A stretch of DNA of 64,000 nucleotides. Source: Wuchereria bancrofti. Lineage: Eukaryota; Nematoda; Chromadorea; Rhabditida; Onchocercidae. The stretch is taken from the NCBI GenBank assembly GCA_005281725.1, contig SSBO01000001.1, positions 190,956 through 254,955 of the forward strand, given 5' to 3'. A program made the position numbers and the translations under genes. Positions 49,822 through 60,793 of the stretch are shown here, one piece after another; position 1 is the stretch's first letter; every line of letters starts with the position of its first letter. Under the pieces are notes generated by a model. The model was not told the origin of the DNA. It saw only the letters and a list, made by a program, of their open reading frames with translations, and made no database searches.

Positions 49822-52800
49822 TTAATTTTTACCAGTTTTTGATGAAATATGAATCATTCATTCAGCTATGAATTTCACCTAAATTTGTTGTATACTTTTT
49901 TTTTTTCATTTTTCTTTTTTTGAATTTTAAAATAATTTGTGAAATGAAATCTTATGTTACATTCATTGAAGCATATAATGTTTTTTCCCAAATATTAAAT
50001 TGAACAACAAGCGAACTTATATATCACATTTCAACAAATTGATTCATTCTCTTTTTTTTTTTTTTAGAAATGAAAAGTGATTCGAAAACTATTAAATTGT
50101 TTTAAAAAAAGATATTGATTTTAATTGATTATCGGATGACTCAAAATTTATTTAATCTGGTCTTTTACTAAAAATTTTTTAACGGTTTGCACTGATTATT
50201 GCTTCTTTTTTTTTTTTTGAGAAGGGAGGTAACAATTATTTACATAAATGTTTTTTCGAAGAGTTATTGAAATTTGTTTTATTTTTAGCAACAAAACTGA
50301 AAAAATACTAAAATGTGTTGTAAAACTTAGCATTACAAACTATGTTTCGTTGGAGTTTGTTTATTAATTAACACCTCTTATAAACTTATTGTAATAATAC
50401 ATTGCAATATGTTTTCTTTGCAAAACTAATTAATTAATTAATTAATATCATTTTACTACTTTTTCCCATATATTTTATTTTTATTGGAATACTGTGAAGA
50501 AATGTGAGTGGAGAAAGTCTTGAAATAATTTATTTTTCTTGAATTATTTCAACTAATTATTATTTAACAAAAAGCAAAATTTTTTTGATTAATTCGAAAG
50601 TAATAGAATTTATTAAACTAAAAAAAGAGTATATTTATTTCAATTATTAATTATAACATTAATACTAACATTATTATATCCGCTTTCATTCATTTCACTG
50701 CACTTTTACTACTGAGCGTCGTGTTTTGCAATTTTCTTTTAAACAATCATAAACAATCATTTTTTACTTAATTAAAATTATGAGCTTCGCTTAATCCTTT
50801 TTTTTTAAATTTCAGTTCTCTTTTGCAATTTTAAAATGCATAATCCTTAAATCCCACTTTTTTTTTTACTCATTCACTTTTTTTTAATAACATAAGTTTC
50901 ATTCTTTTTTTTCTTCTGATCAATAAGTGTTATTATTGTTTTGCATAGCAAACTACTTTTTTCTTTGTATTTTTTCTCGCAAAATTTATCAAGCATTTAA
51001 TAAAATTTTTTTTTTTTTACTGATAATTGTATTTATACATATGATTAGCATAATATCGTTTGATAAAATCAATTAGGAAGAGAAATATATTTCAATAATT
51101 TGAGATATTTGAGAATCTATTGAAATAATTTTAAAAAAAAAATCAATTAGGAAGAGAAATATATTTCAGTAACTTGATATATTTGAGAATTTATTGAAAT
51201 AATTTAAAAAAAAAAATGTACTAAACATTTTATGATAGTAAAAAAGATGTCGAAATTTCTTTCTGATCATGAAAAAGACTGAAAAAATTAGTTCAGCCTC
51301 ATTGATTCTTTTCTTCTTTTCAAATTTCTCAAACTTAGACAATTAAACCTTTATTTTCACATAATGTTAATATAACAACGAATTCAGTAATAAAATAAAT
51401 TTAATAATAATGATGTTGAGAATAAAAAAAAAAAGAGACAAAGAAGAAAAAGTGCACATTACGTCCGATATTTCAATCGACAGAGAGAGAGCTCAAATAG
51501 ATTTGCACAAATAAATTTTGTGTTACAAGCCGGGACCAAAAGTCAGGGATAAAAATGTGTAAATTGTTTATTTGGGTAAAATTAAAGTCAATTCAATCAG
51601 ATGAAGCAAGGGAAAGAAGGATATCATATCAAAATCATATCATATCATAATAAAATTAACTTTACGTCAAAAATTAAAACTGGTTTTGAGAATGATAGAA
51701 AGGTATAGGTGCAGAAGAAATACAAAAAGAATGAAATAAATAATGAAAGTAAGTCGATATTCTTTAGAAAAAAGGAAGAGTACTGATGAATGAACCATTT
51801 GAAAATAATTGAAGGGATCATTTTCCAAGGTAAATGCATTTGAAAAAAAAAAGCATTACAGTCTGTTAAAGACATTAAAAAAATTATTTCCATCGATTTA
51901 TATGAGTTCTATTTGAAAATTTCATTTGAATGAATGAATGAATGAATGATTGCTATTTGATGAATAAGCAGAAGAATGTTTATCAATTGTCATAAAGTGC
52001 ATTAAATTCAATCTTTTCTAACTGAGAGAATAGATAGATAGATAAGATAGATGCATCATTATGTAAGAAAGAATCAACAAAATAATGGCTGTTAAAGAAT
52101 AGATACAAGTGAAAAAAAGAAAACAAAGAAAAATTGAACTAGTCGAGAAAATGCTTCCAGAAATGAAAATAGTAGAATTTAATGAATATCTAAAATTTTT
52201 GGGATATGTTTTATAAGCCAATTTTAAGAGGCAATTGATAGAAAGAGAAGACATAATGGAGCTACAAAGAAATTAGTAATCGAATGTTTAAAAGTAGAAG
52301 CAAAAAAAAAAATATGTAATTGATTTAGCTATAAATAAGAAGGATTTTATACATTGCTTGGGAAAAAATTTGAAGGAACGATACGGCAATAAACAAAGAC
52401 GAATAATGAAATGAGAGTAAAGAAAGTATTGAAAAAATTTTCCTCAATTAAAAAACATTATGGGAGAATAATCGAAATAAATCAATTGTGGAGAAAGAAC
52501 CATAGCTGAAAAGCTAACAAATTACCTCTCAGGTAACCTGATAAAAGAGAAATTTAATAAGTCTGAATGAATGATGAAAGAATTCTCGAGTGTATATTTT
52601 TAAAAGAATATAGAAAGTAACAGGAATCATAGAAGTTATGAAGGATATTAATCGTTTTGAGATTTAAGGAGTGAATGCAACTTAATCAGCGTAACAATAG
52701 TCAACAAAAAAATAAATAAATAAATAAAATAAAATGAAATAAGGATTGGAGGTGTTACTGATATCAAAAGTTATTTGATCAGAGTGATAACGTATGGAAA

Positions 52801-54067
52801 TAAAACATTGTTGGGAAGTGTAAAGAATTCTCGAGTATATACCATAGAATTGATTATTGATAAAATAAGATATCAGCAAACCGATACAATCAGGGAATCA
52901 TTGAAGGAGAAATGAAGGACGCCCAGAAATAGGGACGGTTTTTTTTTTTAAGTTTAGTGGAAATTTTGAATTTAGTTTCGAATTTAGTAAAAACAAAAGA
53001 AACCATTTGGATTGATAGATACAGAAATAGGTACTACTACTATTAGACGAATTAGGTGGCAATCAGTGCTTTATGGAAAATTGAAATCCTAAATAAAAAC
53101 TTATACAACGAAGAGTAGAACTATTCAAAGAGAGAAGAAAATTGAAAACTTGAAGTTACTTAAACCAATATTCAAAATCATTAAAATTAAAGAATGAAGA
53201 TCCAAAATCAAAAAATAAGAAAACAAAAATGAATTTGAGAGAATTTTATGTGAATATCAATGTTAACAAGGGAATCAATTAGTCAGCAGAAAAAAAAAAT
53301 TACGATTCATTACAAAATTTCTAGGTATTAAATAGAATAGGAAGAAGAATCTATTGCAATGGAGATGGAATATTGTTAAAGACAATTTGCAATTAAAATG
53401 TCTGTACTATAAATTTTGGCTCCAATTTTTAATTCGATAGAATTACTATGTTCTACCATAACATTACGAATTTGACCTTTGGAAAATCAAGGTTATTCCC
53501 GAAAAAAAAAAAGAATCCAATAGCAAATTTGTTGGATGTGATAATAGCAGCAATAGGAATAAAAAAAATTTTTTTTTTTAAAAATGTGATATCTATGGAC
53601 CGAAATAGTATTTGCACAATATATTGAATAAAAAAACCTTCAATAGAGTCGAGAATATATTACCGATAGAATGAGTGAAAAGAAATTCAAAATTTCATGT
53701 TTCATAAAAGTGAATTATCACCGATTTACGCATCATTACAAATTTAATGCTTTTTTATAATCGGTCAGTTTTTGATCATTTTTAAAAATTAACATTAATG
53801 AATTTAAGTAGCTGTTACACAAGGAAAAAGAGAATTCCGCTATTAGAAATTATAAAAACAAAAAAAAAAGGAAAAAGTTTAAAATTTAAAACTTAAAATC
53901 TATTACAAAAAAAAAAAAAGGTAAAATTCTGGAAAGACCTCAACAAAAAAAAAAAAAAACAATGTTCATTCATTCAAAAGTTTCTGCAATAAAATTTATC
54001 TATTTTAGCTTCATCAAACAATTAAACTAATTCTTTCAGCATTTTCTCATATTAAAACAAATTTGAA
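49822..54067. other. intergenic; AT-rich then purine-rich
   Basis: There are many long T and A runs. A 74-bp tandem duplication lies at 51067-51213. From about 51400 to 53600 the plus strand is strikingly A/G-rich with few T/C runs, unlike the flanks, but no consistent reading frame is present. The minus-strand ORFs (51645-51893, 52018-52254, 52682-52879) are low-complexity shadows. The end, CTTTCAG near 54040, is a likely acceptor for the next gene. Confidence 0.45.
51067..51213. repeat. tandem duplication, 74-bp unit, two copies
   Basis: The unit starts AATCAATTAGGAAGAGAAAT and ends in a poly-A run. It is repeated at 51067 and 51141 with a few substitutions. Confidence 0.85.
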
Positions 54068-55543
54068 ATGGAAAGAATGACAAATAAAGTTATGGAAATT
54101 AACCATGACATGTCTCATTCAATACCACCATCAACTGCAGATCAATTATTATTACTACCTGCAGATAGCGCTTGTTTTACACCTAATACCTCCTCAATCA
54201 GTTCAGCATTATCATTTGATAATCATAATTATGATGACAATGATGATAATGATAATGATAATGGCTTTCTCTTCATATCTACTACTCCCGAATTAGAAGC
54301 AGTAAAACAAAAAGGAAATATGGGTAATAATCTGACTCTAAATAATGCATACACCAAAGTAGGTATGGATGAAATTTCATTTCAAATAATTGAACAAATT
54401 GATGACAAAATATATATGCAATATATATCTCTCAATTGAAATGTGTAATATGATCTATTCATAAAGGTTTATCTGTTTTCTTTGATTTTTCTACATGTGC
54501 AAATGATTTCATATATTCAAAGTCTTATCTTCCAATAATTTCAGAAACAATCAAAAGAGATGGTACTGAATTAAATAATAACAACTGGTTGGGTGATTCT
54601 AAATCAGCTTATAGTTTATTCGAGACTGAATATGATATTAAAACAGGTGAGAGTGTTTTTTATGTTTACAATGATGATAATATGAAAATGCTTTTTGAGC
54701 ATATTATCAATCATAAACAATCAGTGCATGCCTGCTACATGAACATTGATAAATTTTATCTATATGGAATACAATGGCATTAAATTTTTTATATGGAATA
54801 CAATAGCACTAAATTTTTTATATGGAATACAATAGCATTAAATGCTATTTTTGATTTGAATATAAAATGAAATTTCAGGAAATCGATATAAATTTCCCGA
54901 CTGGACCTGGTCCAATCATTCCAAAACTGATTCATTCCCTAAAGCAAACATAGACAAAATCCATGCCTCATCATCATTTTATCATTTGCTCGATATGAAT
55001 GTTGGACCTGGTAAAAAGTACAATTTAAGTTTAAGTACTAAATATCACTTTAACTTTATGAGGCTAACAATTTAAAAGACTCAGGCAGTCAAAAATCCAT
55101 GTGCACCAAATATTTACTGAAAGCGTGATTCTATCTGCAGTAATCAAATTAGCCAAAAAAAAAAATTAGTTTACGTATGTATACAAGACGTCACGTAAAA
55201 CAACATGAAATCATTCAAAAGAACGAAATGTATCAATTTTGAAATTCATTTCTTTCAGCATACGATTTACTTGCCTGCACTATTTGATTAATGTTATTTG
55301 ATCTTTTCAGTGATTATTACTTGACCTATTTCAGTAGATAATGTAGCACAGAAATTGCATATCCCATCACAATATCAATTAAAAGAATTGCAAAACTTTG
55401 CACCATACGTTAACGTCACATATGCTGAACGAACACCTACGGTTTGTCAGTTTCTCATTTCCGTTCTAAGTCCCAGCACCAACAATCAAAGAAATACCGA
55501 TATTTGCTCAAAAATCGGGCAACTTTCTCACCAAAATTTATGA
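54068..55543 (+). CDS. hypothetical protein, 4 exons, about 245 residues
   Basis: Exons 54068-54362, 54545-54646, 54879-55010 and 55335-55543 join in phase (each internal join in phase 1). The protein starts MERMTNKVMEINHDMSHSIP, about 25-30 bases after a CTTTCAG acceptor. Exon 1 is Ser/Asn/Asp-rich with an acidic run (DDNDDNDNDNG). Exon 2 has NNNNWLGDSKSAYSLFETEY. Exon 3 has NRYKFPDWTWSNHSKTDSF and SFYHLLDMNVGP. Exon 4 ends with CSKIGQLSHQNL. No signal peptide, membrane segment or known domain is seen. Consistent phase, four clean splice pairs and less biased composition than the flanks support a real gene. Codon content is AT-rich, so a rapidly evolving or lineage-specific protein is likely. 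The function is not predictable. Confidence 0.65.
54763..54850. repeat. 29-bp tandem repeat in an intron, about 3 copies
   Basis: Copies starting TATGGAATACAAT occur at 54763, 54792 and 54821 within intron 2 of the hypothetical gene at 54068-55543. Confidence 0.85.
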
Positions 55544-55937
55544 TAATTAAATTTTTATGAGAAAAGATTAAAGAAATCAAAACATACATTTACAAATTGA
55601 AGGGAATTTTGGTTGTAAAAAATATGTAAATTTAGGTGCCATACCTTCCGCATACTTTAACCAGATCGGAATATATATTTGGTGAAAATAGCAGCAGTGT
55701 AGAACAATACAATTTATGATACATTTCTTTCAATTTGTCACAAAATTGTCATCATAAGGCACCATGGAAATGCAATAAATATATATACTAAGATGAAGTT
55801 AAGAATACTTGGAAATTTGTTGGAATATATAGTTGAAAAATGATACACCTGAAAATGTTAAGAAGCAATTGCACAGGAAAGTGAAACTTCGACATGATTT
55901 CCTGTCATCAACCATCGATTTACATCAATAAATAGGG
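55544..55937. other. convergent 3' flank, no feature
   Basis: This is the short AT-rich stretch between the hypothetical gene (plus) and PPME1 (minus). Nothing else is seen. Confidence 0.5.
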
Positions 55938-58142
55938 TCAAAAATCCGCTGGACGACAAAATCGATTTCGGAACGCAAAGCCTGCTAGCGTATCGGCAAG
56001 ATCTTCTGGAGAATCCTCTTGCACGGCATGACCTGCTTTCGGCAGTATCGTTTCTTGAAATTTGCCCTGCATTTGTCCTACCTGCAAAGCTGACGAAACT
56101 TATACCTCATTCATATTTTTCTAGATGAGATTATGAAGAAAATTTTTTTGCATACAATTGACGTTCATTTTCTAATTTGTGAACTTAATGAAAACTATAA
56201 AGCAGATATGAAGTGAGAAAATAGAAAACAAAAGTAGGATGAAACAAATTAAATGTACAATTAAATCGGTGTCTAGTCTATCAATGCCAGCAAGAACTAG
56301 AAGCTTCGGTACACGACAGCCGAGAAATAGCTTCGAAAGGCCCTTGAACCATCCAACCCAATGCGGTTCCGTTTTAGACAAATCAATTCTCCATGTATAC
56401 AACTAAAATAGCTTTACACTAAGTTTTACAATACATGAAAAGCCTTTGAAGGACTTATTTTTTAAGGCATATAAAAGTAACACAAATGTAATATATTAGT
56501 AAAATAACAAAATAAGCTCACATCGCCAGTCTTTTTAATTTGAGCAGGCATAGATACACGAGCAGCTCGAGAATTTTTTGCCGTTCCCGATTTACAGCAC
56601 CATTCTACTGCGGCTTAAATATATTAAATTAATTTGGACTCTTCAAACATATCAAAATCTAAAAATGACATTCGTCTGAAAGTTCAAACCGTTTAATTTC
56701 GCTATTTCAACATTTAACTGCGGGCATAGGAAAAATTGTTAGAGATTACAAACCACTCCTTTTCTCATTTGCTTTGTATTAATTTGTATCTCCTTATTTT
56801 TAACAGAATGAATAACCAAACTGCATAGACATACCACCGACGCTGCCAAATTTTTGCGGTCGACTTTTTAAAAAATGTTTCATTGTGGTCAGTGCTTCCA
56901 TAGCTGTACCTTCTACAACATCAATGACAGCAATACCGATCACAGTCTTTAAACGACCACTAGCTGCTACATGTACTGCAAGGGCACCACCCATACTGAA
57001 AAAAAAGAAACTAGTTAATATCTTTTCAGAAATGAAGACGAGAATTAATGTAAAATCGCGAACTGATGATTAATAAAGATTGACTTTTTGAAATTAGTAT
57101 CAACAAGATAACCTATGTCCTATTATAAATGTTGGGGTTGCTTCGCCTGCACATATATTTTTATGTATTTCCACAATATCTTCTGTTTGACGTTCGGTAG
57201 ATAAATCCTGCTCATCCGTTGTACTTGTATCACCGTGACCTCGCAAGTCTGGTGCTACTATTCGGCACTGTAGTTGTGATGAAAGCTTTTCCTAAAGTTA
57301 TAATGGGATGAAGTTATAATCTAAACACATATAATGGATAAAGCTACCAGAATAATGTACAATTTATATAGAATCTGCTGCTGGTCGCTATATCTCCTAC
57401 CATGACAACAATTACTTCATTTACTTAACGTCTAACTAAGATCGCACTGCATATTACCACACTTGAACAATAATTTTTATCAAGTGACCGTTAAAAAAGT
57501 GTTTGGGAAAACTCACAAAAATTTTCGACTGGATTAAATGATATCGTTTGAAAGAGAACTGTATTAATGTCGAAAATTGAGAGAACTTACTGTTACGACT
57601 GCCCATGTTAGACCAGAATAACCTCCGCCGTGAAGCATGTAAAAGATGGGTCCAACGTCTCCTTTTGTATAAACGCAAAAAACACCGTCGCTAACGTTCA
57701 AACTAAGCTTCCTGTCAAAAAATTCATTCCATTCGAGTGGTGTCACATCCATCATAGTACCACGACGAAGTCCTTTACTCGTTGATGGCACTGTCCTAAA
57801 ACTTTCCAAGTTCAACAAAAAATAAATTACAAAGCATTTCTGCTTACTAATATCTGCTCCTAAACAATCAAAAGTTGGATCTTTTTAGGTTAATGAAGGT
57901 GCTTATAGCAATTACTTCTCCGTAATTATTATTTTCAAGTTCATGAAATTAGAGCGGTTTTTTCTTGTTCTTTCATGTAGATCAGAAGCAACTATTTTTG
58001 TACCGGTCTAAAACTTTAATAGCCTTTTGAGTAAATACATAGAGACTTTAAAGATAACTTACTCGGCTGCAACGTTACTTCCATCTTCACTCACTGTTGG
58101 TAATCCTTTCCTTGCCAAAACTTCTTTGCGCAGTGAACTCAT
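55938..58142 (-). CDS. PPME1: protein phosphatase methylesterase 1 (PPME1), 7 exons, complete
   Basis: Minus-strand exons: 58142-58063, 57795-57591, 57291-57113, 56995-56835, 56613-56522, 56402-56259 and 56081-55938. Phases agree and total 334 residues (human 386). The alpha/beta-hydrolase features of PME-1 are all present: the oxyanion segment MLHGGGYSGLTWAV; CRIVAPDLRGHGDT; the nucleophile elbow FIIGHSMGGALAVH (catalytic Ser, split across an intron); VIDVVEGTAMEAL (Asp); TWRIDLSKTEPHWVGWFKGL; LLVLAGIDRLD; and KAGHAVQED (catalytic His). The enzyme removes the carboxyl methyl ester from the C-terminal Leu of the PP2A catalytic subunit. The shortening is in the N-terminal region and in the loop between exons 5 and 6. 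Start MSSLRKEVLARKGLPTVSED follows a CGCAG acceptor. Confidence 0.95.
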
Positions 58143-59452
58143 TTCCCACGTGACACCTTTTCTGCGTGTGTTAGACGTACAAAATAGTTATAAGTGCTAA
58201 CAATTGGGAGCCGAATAAAAGAGATGAATTATGCAGAATGCTGACAAAATTACACTGTAAACAAGTAATTACAGCAGAGTTATTTTGTATAATAAATTTA
58301 GAATTAGTAACTGATGCAATATAAAATAGCTCCGTTAGTACAAAAAAACTAACTAACCTTAAAAAATGACATAAATCAGAATCATAATATGAGAACACCT
58401 ACTCTAAAATTACACTTCTATTGTGCTGTTCTACTATCATGTTACATCGCCATATTTATAGGGATTCCAAAATGGGAAGTTCCATGGTACATGTTATTTT
58501 GACTTGGAAATAATATATCAATAATGTATTTAGGCTAATTTAAGGGACTGCATATTTAAGAAATTTGCAAGCAAAGGTTAAAATATAAAAAACAACGCAT
58601 AATATCTATCTTTAACTTTAGACAATGAACGAAGATGAAAAATATGCGAGTAGGAAAAATTGCAAATATTGGTTAAGATTCGCATAAAGGAAGATGAAAA
58701 AGAACGATAATCATTCGTAAAACTTAGACAGTAAAATTCATTAACATGAGATTTATCTAGCTGATTTGATAAAACATTCTTAACGTTCCTTTTTATGCTC
58801 TCTTTAATTTTCCCAGATCAAAATGTATTTCAAGATCATAAATGAATCACTATAGGTTTGTGTTTTAATTAGACGTCAATATATCAACATCTGATAGTAT
58901 AATAGAATATAGCAGCAAAATATCATCTCTCATTGTTTTGTCTCATATAAAAACAATACTTAATAAATTAATATTAACTTATATTCTCATACAAAAACAA
59001 TACTTAATAAATTAATGCTAACTTATATTCTTGTATAAAAACAATACTTAATAAATTAATACTAACTTATATTAACACCTTAACATCTCGAGAAAAAGTC
59101 TCGGGAACCACTCTCCAGCAATCAGTTTAGCATAAATTCAGGAAATAAGGCTCGGCCATTGCAGTGTTGGTAATAAACGGCAGCAGGATTTGAATTTGAA
59201 ATTTAAGTGAAATTACTGAAGTTGCGGAAAATTTTCGGGATAGTAATGATTCGGATGCTCGCAACTAGTTCTAATCGTATTAATTGGTTCTCAAATTGAA
59301 TCTAATCCTAATCGTATATATATGTAGCATAATTCAATCTAAGTTTTATCATAATTCAATTTAAGTTTATCCACCGTTGATGATTTACGATATTTTGTCT
59401 TTAGATAACATATTTTTATTGCTTTGTAATCATGAGCATATTTTTAGGTTCA
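58143..59452. other. divergent intergenic region between PPME1 and the next gene
   Basis: This is AT-rich, with a 44-bp tandem repeat at about 58935-59071. It should hold the promoters of both divergent genes. No coding region is supported. Confidence 0.45.
58935..59071. repeat. 44-bp tandem repeat, three copies
   Basis: Copies of AAAACAATACTTAATAAATT with following sequence occur in register at about 58952, 58996 and 59040. Confidence 0.88.
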
Positions 59453-60121
59453 ATGTCACAACGATATAATTATACTATCAAAGCTTTAGAAGGACGACAA
59501 TTTATTCAGCGTAATTTTGTAACACTTCCTGAAAAAGGCTTCAAATATAGCAATCGGGCGATTAGTTTAAATGAACGATTTTCAGTCATCGAAAGAGGTA
59601 TTCATCCATTGGTAACATTATTTTGTTGATTTTATAATAGTTATTGTAATGATAAAACGGTGAACTGTCTCTAATATACAGTGATTGCAACTTAATGTTT
59701 TTAATTTTGACAATAAAGTTGATCGATGTTTATTGATTAATGATTATTAATTGTGATATTCTTTTTGCTCTTTAATATTTTTTTGATGTGAAGAATTTTA
59801 AAGTTTGTTAGGGAAGGAAGGTTTGTGAACTACATTCGTCTTTTTCTTTTCTGTGGTATGCATGCTGTAGCTTCAAAATCAGGTGAAGTTTAAGTTTAGC
59901 TATTACAGTTTATAACTGGACATCTATCATGGTATGCATGCTAGACAATATTATTCAAATAAGATTAATTTATTTTAGGATATATTCTTGTGCCAGATTT
60001 AAAAAATATAAAACGGGATTTCCAAAAGAATGTACGTTTGATATCGCGTGTACCAGTAACACGGAATGAACAAAAGCAACAGAAAATCTCAAATTTTGCC
60101 ATAAAAACAAAGAAGAAGTAA
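59453..60121 (+). CDS. small basic protein, 2 exons, 95 residues, SLNERF motif
   Basis: Exon 1 is 59453-59597 and exon 2 is 59979-60121, joined in phase 1. The start MSQRYNYTIKALEGRQF is five bases after an ATTTTTAG acceptor. An upstream ATG at 59432 lies before that acceptor and is less likely. The product is basic, with AISLNERFSVIERGYILVPD in the middle and a Lys-rich end (FAIKTKKK). The SLNERF segment resembles the N terminus of CHTOP and related mRNA-export adaptors, but the rest gives no match I recognise, so function is open. An AATAAA at about 59711, inside the intron, could give a shorter form ending after VTLFC. It converges on the SET-17-like gene. Confidence 0.7.
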
Positions 60122-60793
60122 TGAACGATTCTTCACAGTGCTGTTTCCATGTAAATGCTAGTTTTATAGATTGTCTGTTTTTCGTTACAGCCATCCTTTT
60201 AATATTTTATTGACAACATGTTTGTTACGCTGGTTCCACTGATTGTCTATTTCCCTTCCTGTGATCCTTTCCGTTCGAATATTTTGTTGATAACATATTT
60301 GCTATCACTAGTTGTACTGATTGCCTGTTTTCCTCAACATGATTCTTCCAGTTTGAATATTTTGATATAACACGTCTGTTTCGTTGTGATTTCTTGCGAT
60401 TTCAATATTTTATTGATAACATGTTTGTTACTGATTGTCTGTTTTCCAAGTATGAAGATAAAAACAACACCGGACAACAAAGTATTGTCATAAGTAACAC
60501 ATAGATTGTATTGATTGACTTTTTTCTTTATAATTCTTTCATTTTAAATATCTTATTGGTAGCATATATATATTACCGTTTTTACACTTTTATTACCCGC
60601 AAGTATGAAGATAAAAACAAAATCGAACAACAGAGTACTATCACAATATATAGAATAGTGTAAAAATTAAGGGATTTGAACTGTCAGGATTTGAACTGGG
60701 AAATTTTTGACGTGATATAAGCATGACACGACAAGCATCAATTCACTGGGCTAATAAAATACAAAACGACCATTTAATTATCAGTAATATTGA
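60122..60793. repeat. convergent intergenic region with degenerate tandem repeats
   Basis: From about 60190 to 60660, variations of TTTTATTGATAACATGTTTG followed by CTGATTGTCTGTTTTCC recur several times. A second motif, AAGTATGAAGATAAAAACAA, occurs at about 60449 and 60601 (period about 150). A tRNA-like but degenerate stretch is at about 60690-60765 (see findings). No gene is called. Confidence 0.55.
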
